Source of the DNA: Penelope pileata
Taxonomy: Eukaryota; Chordata; Aves; Galliformes; Cracidae
Length of the DNA stretch: 64,000 nucleotides
Assembly: GCA_013396635.1 (NCBI GenBank)
Contig: WBMW01005324.1
Location: forward strand, 374,984-438,983
Direction of reading: 5' to 3'
The position numbers and the translations under genes are program-made. This document shows positions 49,801-59,400 of the stretch, piece after piece. The notes under the pieces were generated by a model, which was given only the letters and a program-made list of their open reading frames with translations, did no database searches and was not told where the DNA came from. Within the stretch, counting starts at the first letter, position 1. Every line of letters begins with the position of its first letter.

Positions 49801-49846
49801 TACTAATTATGGGGAAGACCTCACAAGAAACCACGATGAACTATGA
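43669..49846 (+). CDS. RCN1: Reticulocalbin-1, ER calcium-binding CREC protein (exons 2-6; exon 1 missing)
   Basis: Joining 43669-43862, 45437-45615, 46053-46113, 48664-48863 and 49739-49846 gives one open frame of 246 residues ending in HDEL and TGA. All internal junctions are GT-AG and phase-consistent. Six EF-hand loops are visible, at residues 7-18, 43-54, 94-105, 131-142, 172-183 and 208-219 of the visible part. Each has acidic or Asn residues at loop positions 1, 3 and 5 and Glu at position 12. The blocks around YKQATYGYYL, KKMLPRDERRF, FLHPEEFEHMK and NMFVGSQATNYGEDL match reticulocalbin-1 as I remember it, better than calumenin or RCN2/RCN3. Mammalian RCN1 is about 331 residues, so about 85 N-terminal residues (signal peptide and linker) are missing. 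Family knowledge: a soluble Ca2+-binding protein of the ER lumen, kept there by HDEL retrieval. The ATG at 43610 lies in intron 1 and is not the true start. Confidence 0.95.
43863..45436 (+). other. RCN1 intron 2
   Basis: This is a 1,574-bp AT-rich intron with GTAAGA donor and TTTGCAG acceptor. I see no recognisable repeat or nested gene. Confidence 0.9.
45437..45615 (+). CDS. RCN1: RCN1 exon 3 (EF-hand 3)
   Basis: The exon is 179 bp. The acceptor is TTTGCAG and the donor is TTA|GTAAGC. The two leading bases complete a Glu codon, followed by NPEEFQDATDRHSFKKM. EF-hand loop 3 is DLDGDLAATREE. It has Asp at positions 1, 3 and 5 and Glu at 12, but Leu where Gly is usual at position 6. The exon closes in phase 0 after KNIVVL. 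Confidence 0.95.
45616..46052 (+). other. RCN1 intron 3
   Basis: This is a 437-bp intron with donor GTAAGC and acceptor TTCCAG. Nothing else is recognised in it. Confidence 0.9.
46053..46113 (+). CDS. RCN1: RCN1 exon 4 (EF-hand 4)
   Basis: This short exon is 61 bp. The acceptor is TCTTCCAG and the donor is G|GTAAGT. It reads ETLEDIDKNEDGFVDQNEYI plus the first base of an Ala codon. It holds all of EF-hand loop 4 (DKNEDGFVDQNE), with canonical Gly at position 6. Confidence 0.95.
46114..48663 (+). other. RCN1 intron 4
   Basis: This 2,550-bp intron is the longest of the four fully visible ones. It holds a CCTT-rich pyrimidine tract at about 47276-47303. Short open frames on both strands show no family resemblance. 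Confidence 0.9.
47276..47303. repeat. CCTT-rich pyrimidine tract
   Basis: A pure C/T stretch in RCN1 intron 4. Confidence 0.8.
48664..48863 (+). CDS. RCN1: RCN1 exon 5 (EF-hand 5 and start of 6)
   Basis: The exon is 200 bp. The acceptor is CCTTTCCAG and the donor is AAG|GTACTT, the weakest donor in the gene. It reads (A)DMFPNEEGGPEPDW and on through EF-hand loop 5 (DLNKDGKMDKEE). The RWILPQDYDHA block follows, and then the first four residues (DVDK) of EF-hand loop 6. The intron therefore splits the sixth calcium loop. Confidence 0.95.
48864..49738 (+). other. RCN1 intron 5
   Basis: This is an 875-bp intron with donor GTACTT. It contains a T-run followed by (GTTT)n at 48915-48938. It interrupts the codons of EF-hand loop 6. 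Confidence 0.9.
48915..48938. repeat. T-run and (GTTT)n
   Basis: Nine T followed by GTTT units, 50 bases into RCN1 intron 5. Confidence 0.85.
49739..49846 (+). CDS. RCN1: RCN1 exon 6, coding part (end of EF-hand 6, HDEL, stop)
   Basis: The acceptor is CCTCCCACCAG. The exon completes EF-hand loop 6 (DQKLTKEE after DVDK), then continues through NNWNMFVGSQATNYGEDL to the C-terminus TRNHDEL and TGA at 49844-49846. HDEL is a KDEL-receptor ligand, so the protein should cycle back to the ER. Confidence 0.95.
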   Translation, partial: DQKLTKEEVLNNWNMFVGSQATNYGEDLTRNHDEL

Positions 49847-50033
49847 TACAAGTATACCAAGCAGTATGCCACAGGCCTTTATCTCCACTTCACTGAATTC
49901 ACTGTGCCTATCTTGTTTTTGGGGAAGATGGGCAAGGGATGCACTCACAACTGAATGACTTGCATAAGTTTTTAACATGCCAGTTTATTACCTCAGAAAC
50001 TACATAAAAATAGTGTTTTACTTTTTTCACATG

Positions 50034-50052
50034 ATTAGATACAGTATCTAAT
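50034..50052. repeat. 19-nt near-perfect palindrome in RCN1 3' UTR
   Basis: ATTAGATAC, one base A, then GTATCTAAT: nine-base arms that are exact complements. In RNA it could fold as a short AU-rich hairpin about 190 nt after the stop codon. It may be chance. Confidence 0.6.
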
Positions 50053-50284
50053 TACTACAGTTCTATTTTGGGGAAAAAAAAAAGAAAAAGGTAACTTTTC
50101 TTAGTAGATTAGACCCTGACCTCGGAAAAACACTTAAAACATAACTCCAAGGATCTTTTATAGTAATATATTTTCTTCAGATACCCATTTTTATCATAGT
50201 GAAATGCAGCTAGGATTAGAAAGAAACCTACTTTTTAAATAGACTAAGTTGTTTAGCCATCATTTTTAATAGCATATAACAATT

Positions 50285-50470
50285 TAGAATTATCATAGAA
50301 TGTCTTGGGTAGGAAGGGACCTTGAAGACCATCCAGTTCCAAAGCCACTACCATGGGCAGGGTTGCCACCCAGGGCCACATCCAGCCTGCCCTTGAGCAT
50401 CTCCAGGGATGGGGCATCCACAGCTTCTCTGTTCCTGTAGTTTTCACCCTCCTGTACAGAGAAAAGGTTT
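50285..50470 (-). mobile_element. CR1 LINE 3'-end fragment, 5'-truncated
   Basis: The + strand reads TAGAATTATCATAGAATG, then GGAAGGGACCTTGAAGACC, CCATGGGCAGGG and GGGATGGGGCATCCACA. These are hallmark blocks of the 3' end of chicken-type CR1, read in antisense. The terminal ATTCTATGATTCT-like repeat lies at the left edge, so the element points to the minus strand. Only the 3' part remains, and similarity fades after about 50470. Minus-strand open frames across it are chance. Confidence 0.85.
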
Positions 50471-50950
50471 GATAAGATCCTTTTTGTCCACACTGCATTT
50501 TTATCTCCAAGTCTAGGCCAGAGATGCTGAAGGAGATATCCAGCAGCCCCATGGGTCAGCCTTCCAAGTGCAATACGTGCAACACGTATAACTGGCCCTT
50601 CTCTCTAACCTCCATCACAGTGCAGAAACAGCACACGTGGCCCAACACCCATGCTGGCATTTCTCAGCAAGGGTTGTAGAGTTCATACTGACAGCTGCTC
50701 CTTCTGACAACAGAATAACATACAATTGTTTGTGGGCTGTTAGTTATGCTGTTTCCTGGGAGGAATTATGCCACATGGAACATAATTTATCTCTCACTTT
50801 TCGCACTTTACCCAAGCCATACTTCTGTTCACACAGTGTGAATGGCAGCAGCTCTGTGATGGAGAAAGAATGAGACATATCACCCCTCTGGGCCTTCTGT
50901 TTTCTGTACCACATACGGGGACAGATTCATGTGGCTGAAGTTCTAGTTTG

Positions 50951-50966
50951 TATGTATGTATGTATG
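50951..50966. repeat. (TATG)4 microsatellite
   Basis: Four tandem TATG units lie inside the inferred RCN1 3' UTR. Confidence 0.85.
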
Positions 50967-51040
50967 AGTATGTGTTATTGAAGCAACTGCATGGAGACAG
51001 CTTTCCTTCCAAAGAAAGGAGTAAGCTTTCCACACGGGTG

Positions 51041-51063
51041 CTTTCTTTCTTTTTTTTTTTTTT
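51041..51063. repeat. CTTT/poly(T) tract
   Basis: CTTTCTTTC runs into a T homopolymer within the inferred 3' UTR. Confidence 0.85.
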
Positions 51064-51465
51064 AAACTGTATAATGTGAGCTGTTACACGTATATTTTTA
51101 TATACCTAACTCAGATAAGTTTGGTTGGTTTTAAATGTACTGTTTTTAAAATATGCACAATGAAACCATAACTTTTTGATACTATGAAGGTGCAATAACG
51201 CTAATACAGACTAGCATAGAGAGATGATGTGAAGTCAGGAACCAGACCTTTTAAGCCAGTAGTTCCTAAAACACTGGCTCAGTGGCAAGTCCTGCAGCAC
51301 GGCTGGTCGTCTGCAAACAGCAGCTGGGCGTATGGCACCATTTCTTCTTCACTTCATTAAAAAAGCCAGACATAAGCCCAGCGTGTATTGTTACTATCAC
51401 TAGAAGCTGTTCTGAACACTAAGGTCACATAAGAACTGTGGTTAAATATTTTACTTTCAGTTGAA

Positions 51466-51471
51466 AATAAA
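51466..51471 (+). terminator. RCN1: Possible alternative poly(A) signal AATAAA
   Basis: A second AATAAA lies about 210 bases upstream of the stronger candidate. The downstream region is only weakly GT-rich, so use is uncertain. Confidence 0.3.
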
Positions 51472-51676
51472 TTCTCTGGCAGAGATTACTTGCATTTGCT
51501 AGCATAATTATTAAGCTTTTGGTGTGCACTTATGACATTGCCAGCAAGGTCTCCTAAAAGTCCTTACCTCTTCTACTAACACAGAGTAGGACAGATGTCA
51601 TAAGACATAAACTGCTTTTGCTCTTCCAGTACTTTCATGTCAAAGTAATGCCTACATGCAGTGTTATCTGAGAAGC

Positions 51677-51682
51677 AATAAA
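51677..51682 (+). terminator. RCN1: Likely main RCN1 poly(A) signal AATAAA
   Basis: AATAAA is followed about 20-35 bases later by a T/GT-rich stretch (TCTGTTTTGTTTATT). This is the usual arrangement of cleavage signal and downstream element, and it is on the same strand as RCN1. Confidence 0.65.
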
Positions 51683-52879
51683 ATTTTATCTTGGCTCATG
51701 AAAAAGATTATCTGTTTTGTTTATTATTTGGATTTGAAAGGCTTACTATATTCACTGTTCCTAAAAATCTTGAGAACTTGTGTTTTCTAGTAGTCCTTTC
51801 AAACTAAAGTTTGACATTTGTGTATTTCAGTAACAGAATTGCTGTGCTTTTTATGCACTTGGATCATCTTCCTCTGTTTCAGGAAACAATACCTTAAAAA
51901 ACCTCAGAAAGAAAGCTTATTTCCTGCAAGTGCAACTGCAGCGCAGACTGGATAGGAAGCCAAGGATTTTCAGTGGAGCCCAAGGGAAGGTTGTTTGCTA
52001 ACTCTTGTTGAAATTCAGTGGGAGTTGGGTGCTGAGACACTAAGCATTGTTGCCTACAGCTAAACATGACACTTCCAAATCCACTGCATTCTGTCCCAAC
52101 AAAAAACTGCATCTGAGCTTTGACAAGCAATCATATTTTCTTCCACGTTACTCAATGAATTCTGAATACAATTAGCATCAAACGAGAAAGCAATCATATT
52201 CCTGTATTTGTTCTCAGTTTCTACTAATGCTTGGAACACACTGGCCATTTTCCAGCATAAAACTAAAAGAATTAACAGTATGAAAATTAGTTACTCATGC
52301 AAACAGGAACTGGAAATTTAGACCAATTGTATTTTATGTGTTCTTGTTTGTTTGTTTTACAAAAAGAATGATACTCAGAGTACGCCCATCTATGAAAAAG
52401 GCAAACATGCCAGTTAAAATGAAATGTAAGCCAATCAAGTTATCAATCGTTGTAAGTATAATGGGGTCATATTTAGATTAGGAGCATTTTTATAAAGCAG
52501 AATATAGAAACATATTTTAGAGAGCATGACTATCATTGACATGATCTCACTCTAAAGGCTACCCCCTTTCTGCAGCTCTTCACAGTGTTTCACTTACCAA
52601 CATTCAGCAATACACAGTACATTTTGTGCACTAAATTTTCTTTCAAGCTCAATGCACTATGAAAGAGTAACTCCAAAAGAGACTAGAGCTTCTGGGTTTA
52701 AATTTAACACTATTTAAGGAAAGCAAACCTTTGCTAGGGGATATAACTGTTAACATTGTGATTTTTCAAGCCTAAGGTTTCTAATGAAGTTTGACTGTTC
52801 CAGAGATAACGTTTTTTTTCCTAGGTAACATATTTCAAGTCATATTATGAGCAAATGTTACAAAATCTTAGTGTAATGT

Positions 52880-53290
52880 GAAATACTGTAATGTCAGATA
52901 GCATTATTTATCTGCTTAATATGACTAAAACCATTAATTGCTGGGAGCCATACTTCATTCCAGCAACATGAAAATTCATTTTGTGCCTATCTTGTCAGTT
53001 ATTGCTGATTTTCTTAATGAATAGTGACGCAGTGAAATTCTGTTGGGAGACGTGTTTATATATTTCCAACTGCAGATTTCGTATGGTAACTCTTATTACA
53101 TAGATCCTCCATTACCTAAATGTTTTCATTATGCCAATGCCACAACATATCAGAGGTGCATTTCTCCTACTTACATATCTGGAAAGCCATTATTATTGCA
53201 CATGCAGTTTTAATTATTAGAATTTATGAAATGAACTAAGTGGCTAATGTTCATTGTCTTATATTTCTATTTAATGATTCAATCAGGTTA
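52880..53290. promoter_or_regulatory. Candidate non-coding regulatory element
   Basis: A repeat-free AT-rich block with CATTAATTGC near 52930, TTTTAATTATTAG near 53210 and TTTATATATTTCC between them. It has the feel of a conserved non-coding element, but this is impression only. Confidence 0.2.
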
Positions 53291-53424
53291 AATCTGTCTC
53301 CTATTCCAATCAAGGTACTGTACATAACTCCCAGAGGAAAGGAGAATGCAGCTCATCCTTATCCCGTTACATTTACACAAGTATCTTAAAATGGTTGCAT
53401 AATGCTTTACTGTTGCAATGCAGA

Positions 53425-53465
53425 AGTCGATCTTGATCCCAGTGAACTTAATGGCAGAAGTCCTT
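53425..53465. repeat. Possible relic of an amniote palindromic repeat
   Basis: CTTGATCCCAGTGAACTTAA followed by TGGCAGAAGTCCTTGACC resembles the CCCATTGAA...TTCAATGG central block of old amniote palindromic repeats. The stretch is short and the call is weak. Confidence 0.25.
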
Positions 53466-56400
53466 GACCTTACGTAGAGAGACAAAGGCCTTAGCCACAT
53501 AAAGACAAGCACAAGAAGAATGGGACAGATGGTGGGACTCAAGGTTAGATGTAACTTCATGACCATCAGGTCCTGATCTACATATTACAACTGAGCAATA
53601 GCTTTTAGGAGTTTAGATTGATTCATACATAAGGAATTCAGGGCATAAGTCAGTTTCAAGGAGGACAGAGTCTAATGGTCTGTTCAAATACATTTATCCC
53701 TTTCACTGAGTGATGTTGGTGTCACTTCTAGACAGCTGATTACCATGAGCATATGCGACCATTAGCAAATGTAACCCATTTTACAGAGCAGCAGAAGAAG
53801 CCACACAAAACATTTAAATGCCAAACATTTTGCAAAAGCTGGCATGGCTTGTAGTCAAATACTTGGAACTACCTACCACTAATAAGCAGTACCCTTCTCT
53901 TTTCACCACTCTAATTTAGTGTGCTATATTCTGTTTAATATGCTCGTCAAGGAACACATACACAAAAGTTTCTAAGTTTCAAAAACAAAAATTATGGTTA
54001 TTTTTCACTGAATTTTCAGGCACTAGTGAGATTGATGTCCTTCAAACCCAAGTGCTCTGTTGATTCCAAACTTGGTGATTTTCAAAGCAACCTCAGAAGA
54101 AAAAGGTACCATCTTTTCCATAGTGTGCAAGTGTACAAGAGACATAGCGTGTGACACAGTAGGCAGCTTCCCAGCTGCATTGTCTCTCCATGGGGTGAGG
54201 AGTAAAATCACTTCCCAGATGGGCACATCTCCTCACTGTGACAGCCACAGGAGTACAACAGTCATCATGTATGTTCATTACTATTCCTGCTGATAACTAT
54301 TGGGTTTCTATCTTCAGCACAAATACCGTTGGCTCCGGTTATAGCAGCAGAGTTCTGGAGCTCAGTTGCAGATACTGCACGTTCGTCATTTTCCTTGTCC
54401 AAACTAACCTTATTACTCGCTCTATATGAAAAATGCTAAAGGCTGTGTATACCAGTGGAAGAATTTTTCGCAAAACTGCAAATGCTAGACATCCAGATTA
54501 CATTTGGATGCTTTATTAAGTGTTTCATAGTTGGCCTCACATCTGTAGTGTCTGAAACCACCACATACCTGAAATTCCGTAACAGCTATATAAAACAAGT
54601 CATGTCATGATACTGAATCTCAATGGTAATTAAGGGTGACACATACATTAGAAATGACAATGTTTCATCATATCAACAAAAATTTAGTCACACATCGAGA
54701 CACTCTCACAGTTAAGTAGGAAATCATTTCTTTATATGGGAATAGCAAGACTACCTTTAAAGTAACAGTCCAATGGACTAATGAGTGTACAAAAATCCAT
54801 ATAACTTATGAAGACATACCTTAAAATCCTCTGTAAGGCTCCTTGGTTCTTCTGTAGTAGCTGACGTTACAAAAACATAACAGAACAGGAACACAATATA
54901 AACGCTGTATGGTCGCCACGAATGCCACCACTGATGAAGCTAACAAGTTGCTACCAAGCCCACAATACCTAGGAAGGGACAAAAAATAAAAATCATTATA
55001 ATTATCAATTACTAAACTCCCAGAACATGGAATTCAGAACTGGCGTATCATTTGGGTAAAAGCCAGTGAATGCAATTATTCCCACTGCGTGCTCACTCAT
55101 TCAACCACCCACTGTAGAACCAGCTATACTGCAGTTCTGCTGGCATGGCTTTCTCACAGGGCTCTAGTTGCTGGCACACAGAGAAGAAAGGAATGTTGGC
55201 TGAGAATGCATCAAATGAAATGCTAAAGAATTCAGATTGTTAAAACTTCCTGAAGCCTTCAGTTGATAACCAGCCATGTAGGACAAACACCTTAAAATCA
55301 TAGGGAAGATTTTATTATTTTTAGTTGATCACAATCAAAAAGAGCAGCTGGAGGGTGTCCTATAATCAAATAAAACCAAAAGCTTCTCCCCTCCTTTTAG
55401 AAGGTCTTTGCATCAATTTCTTTGTAATTCCATTGCCTTAGTTTCCCTATTTCTTCTTTGTCCTCAAGCTTAATTTCTGTAATAGCAAAGACATAACATT
55501 TCTGGGAAACCCCGAACCTCCCCTGTCACTGATAACTTTAAATACTTCATGCTGAAATTTTCACAGCTATTACATCTGCTCTGGATACAGCAAAGTATAT
55601 TTAAACAAGGCAAACAAATGGGAGAAACTAAAAGTAATAGCATTCTATTCTCATAAACAAAAAGTTGTCTAAACTTTTTAGGTTAGACAGATTTAGGGCT
55701 ATACTGAATTGACATATTTACTACGAAAGCATTTAATTGTGAATTCTGTACAAGACACAAGTATTTGTATACCTGTTGTAGGCTATAGGGAACAGTTTTC
55801 CTAGTGACAATAACATGTCTGTTCATCCTTGAATTTAGTCAAACTAACATCTCGTGAAGCAAAAGTTATCTGCATGGTTCTTCCTTCTATCTAGTTGTCC
55901 AGCCAGTAAAATTCTAGGATACTTTCTTCTGAGCATAGAATTTAACCCTACAGCTTTATTTCAAGACTGCCTGCTCAAGTTCTCACTAAAAATCCCCACG
56001 CTTTATCAGCTCAACAATCACTGTTTATTGCTGAGTGCAAAGTTTGGGAATCAATCATGACAAAAAATTATGAAATTATTTCAGTATAAAAAGGACTTTT
56101 CAAAAGCCTTGAAATCAGCTACCATTAGGTTCACAGAACTCTTATGTAGATATCTGAATGATTATATAATCATTTCCCTCTCTTTTTATAAGAAAATCAA
56201 CCTCTCCCCTTTGCTACCCGAAAGCCTGTAGAAAGGAAGATCGCATACATGCATTAAAATGGGTCCTCTGGGATAAAAACAACATACAAATATCAAATAT
56301 TATCTTCAATTTAGAGCTAATCAAAGTTTGCTCAGTCATCTCTGCATCACAATCATGAAATTGGGGGTAGGGTAGGTTTTTCCTAAATCAGTCTGAACCT

Positions 56401-59400
56401 ATGGCGCAGCTTTTCAGTGCATTCAGTTTTTTCTAGGCATGTAACTGTGGTGTAAATAGAAATTAGCTTAATAGTCAAAACCCATGTCCAAAACACAGCC
56501 AACAGAGACCAGTAGGACACAACTACCACTTCAGGAAGCATAACTACACGTGCATAAAGCAGACAGCGCAAATATCCTCCCTTCATGCTTTCACATACCT
56601 CTATAACACATGCAAACAACCGAAATAAAACTGGTAAAACCAAAAGCACTGAGAACCAACATGTTGAAATACTGCCTTTAAAATCTACTTTATTCAAGTG
56701 GAAACAAAACATTTTAAAGATGATAATGCTCTAAAAGCTGTTTAATTCACCAACCAAATTGAACTGACCAAAATCTAATTTATTCCTTGTCTTGTTTAGC
56801 AGATGCTTAAAAGATCAATATAGTTGTCTCTGTAGATCGGCATGAAATATTAACCGGTCTGAGTGTTCTGAAGCTTTTTACAACATATTCAGCCTCATTA
56901 AACATTAAGCAGGCTTGAAATATAAATATCAAGTAACTACCAGCTTCCTATCCTTCATACACAGAACAAAGGTAGCTCAAAAGTGGGAAGCAGGAACAAA
57001 GCTATTAAATGAATTGGGAATTCAGAGAGAAGTTAACTTAGGAAAGCTGTCAGTATAAATTGACTTAATCAGATACATTTTACCATAAGGAAAGATAACA
57101 TTCTTCTATTTTGCAGACTGCAATGTCTGCTAAGGAGCAAACAATGGTGTGGCATTTACAGCATGAGGAATTCGTGAAAATATAGCTCTGACCACAAGAG
57201 TACTCATCTTAGGCCCAATCCTCATTTACAGTACGACTCCTTTCACCTCTCCTGTTTGCTGTAAGACCCACACCTACATGGGTTCAGTGAGAAGGAAGCC
57301 TTGTTCCCTTTCCCCTGCTTTTCATTACCATCTGGCATGTTAAAAATATCTGGGCAATACAGTAGAAAAGAGTTTCAGGTTCACTAAAGAGAGATGTCAG
57401 CTTTGCAAATCACTGAAAGTAACCGGACATAAACTGTCAAAATAAGTCAGCAAAACAGTGTGGTTATTGTCAGCACATAACTCAAGTGTGCAGTTTGAGA
57501 TGTGGCTAAAGGTTACACACAACACAGCGAGATGGCTGCACTATGATATACAGATCAACTCATTTAGCTATGTGAATGCTGTTCCATTTCAATATACGTA
57601 GTTTGCCTTCTTGCCTCAGTGTTACTGCATACTGATAGTGAAGAATAAAATTCAGCCACACACTATATCGCCTTTACCGCTGCAGCCAGGCAGTGTTTAC
57701 AGAGAAGCTTTTTGTGTAGCTTTCTTTTTATATTTCTTCTAGTATTGTCTAGACACAAAGGTATCAGACCAGACATGCTAGTGTTAGAATGTTTTTGGTT
57801 TTTTTTTGCAGCCTCCTCCACTCAGCTTGGGAAGATGGCAACAACAAGAAGGGAAACTGTGTTGGATTCATTCCCTGTCAGATATACTCGATTTTGCAAA
57901 TAGCAGACTGAGCTATAAAGCTGGAACTATCAAGTTCTCTCATACTACATGATGATAGGAATACCATCAGTCAGTTATTGTTTCTTATGGTTTCTCCTAT
58001 GGTTTTTGCAAATTCAGTACACCTTGCGGCAAATAAAATAAAATAGATATATTTAAAGTTCTGCTACATAGGAAAGATATCAGTGGGCTCGCAAAGAATA
58101 AGTCTATCAGACACATTAGAAACGATGCTCAAATAGCATTTGACATTGGGCTATTTATGCTACATTTTCAGAACAGAACTGAAAATACACTTTTGCATTC
58201 CACTTCATTACATCATACTTCTACACTTCCTTTACCTATACACTACACTGTTAACAGGCATTGATTAGAACTGCAACAAATCAAGCGTGCTACATTTATG
58301 TGCGTGCCAAATTTGCAGTTGTGCTTTATGGGCACGGTCATGCTATCTCCAAAGTTACATTTCAAAATTAAATGAATCAATGTATTTAATGGGAAAAGAT
58401 TACATGCTTTGTGAGCAATGCCTGGCACTATGCAGTTTAGCCAAAGGGGTGAGCCATGACCTAAAGGCAACACAGGCATGAGGAGGGCAAGCAAAACCTT
58501 TGATTTCTGTACTCTTTAGTTCTGCACTGTCCCCACCTTGCTCCTAATAAAACTCAGAACAATTTAAGATACAAAAAAGCCCCCTGCATTGCTAGAACCA
58601 CACTTGTCCCTTCCCTATTATGCCTTTTTTTTTTCTCCTTTTTAAATGCAGTTTCTTACAGCCACAAAAGAGCATAAAGAAGTCCCAGTGCAGCACATGG
58701 ATGAGGCTGTGTGATGCAGATGGGAGAGCACAACACTCATGTAGCTGTTTGTTAAGGAGGGCCATGTGGTGCCCTGCTTGCTTCTTAAATCTGCATGCTT
58801 GGTCTAAATTGCAGGTTCTGTGGGTTGTTGGGGAAGAAAGGTAACATGATAATAGTGTCAAGCACATCTTTCATACCACAGTACAACACAAAAAAATCAA
58901 ACAAGACAGTTTTCTTGCTGAAATTGCCATAGTTCTTTTATCTATAAAAATCTTCCTCTCTCAAATCCGTGCTCATTCATGTGTCATCCTTGCATCTGAG
59001 CTTCTGGCATGTAGGAAACAAGCCAAACATCAGAGTTACAGGGTCGCTTAAGCACCGTGAAATTGGCATTGAAGCTTAGGATAGAACTAGCAAGCACAAA
59101 AACAAGGGTGTGTATACATAGGCAGGAGTAGTGCTGCAAGGGGAAAGTTAAATTTTACCCATCCTGCTGCTTTCCACTCAAACCTGAGAAACTAGCCTGG
59201 CACGGATGAAATCTGTTTCACTTTTGATGTTCTGCCCCTTTTGAAAACTTGAGAGCTGAAAAGCACTCGTGCCATGTTTGCTGTAAATCTCTACTCATGC
59301 AAGGTGTAGCAGTTGGCTTTGACAGAAGTTGCCCTTACGTTTGTCTCAAGACATCCATCCAAACCCAGTTTCTGGGATACATTTTTTGAAGACTTGCAGA

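Larger units (their letters stand above)
49847..51705 (+). other. RCN1: RCN1 3' untranslated region (inferred extent)
   Basis: From the stop codon, no strong AATAAA-plus-GU-rich combination is obvious before 51677. This suggests a 3' UTR of about 1.85 kb. It carries a CR1 relic (50285-50470), a 19-nt palindrome (50034-50052), a (TATG)4 run (50951-50966) and a T-rich tract (51041-51063). The end is inferred from the poly(A) signal, not from transcript data. Confidence 0.6.

Noticed and set aside
50253..50552. Minus-strand open frames near the end of RCN1.
   Set aside because: They lie over the CR1 3'-end relic, a non-coding part of that LINE.
51240..51290. AAGCCAGTAGTTCCTAAAAC resembling a hAT-type transposon end.
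   Set aside because: Only one short block matches and no inverted terminal repeat is seen.
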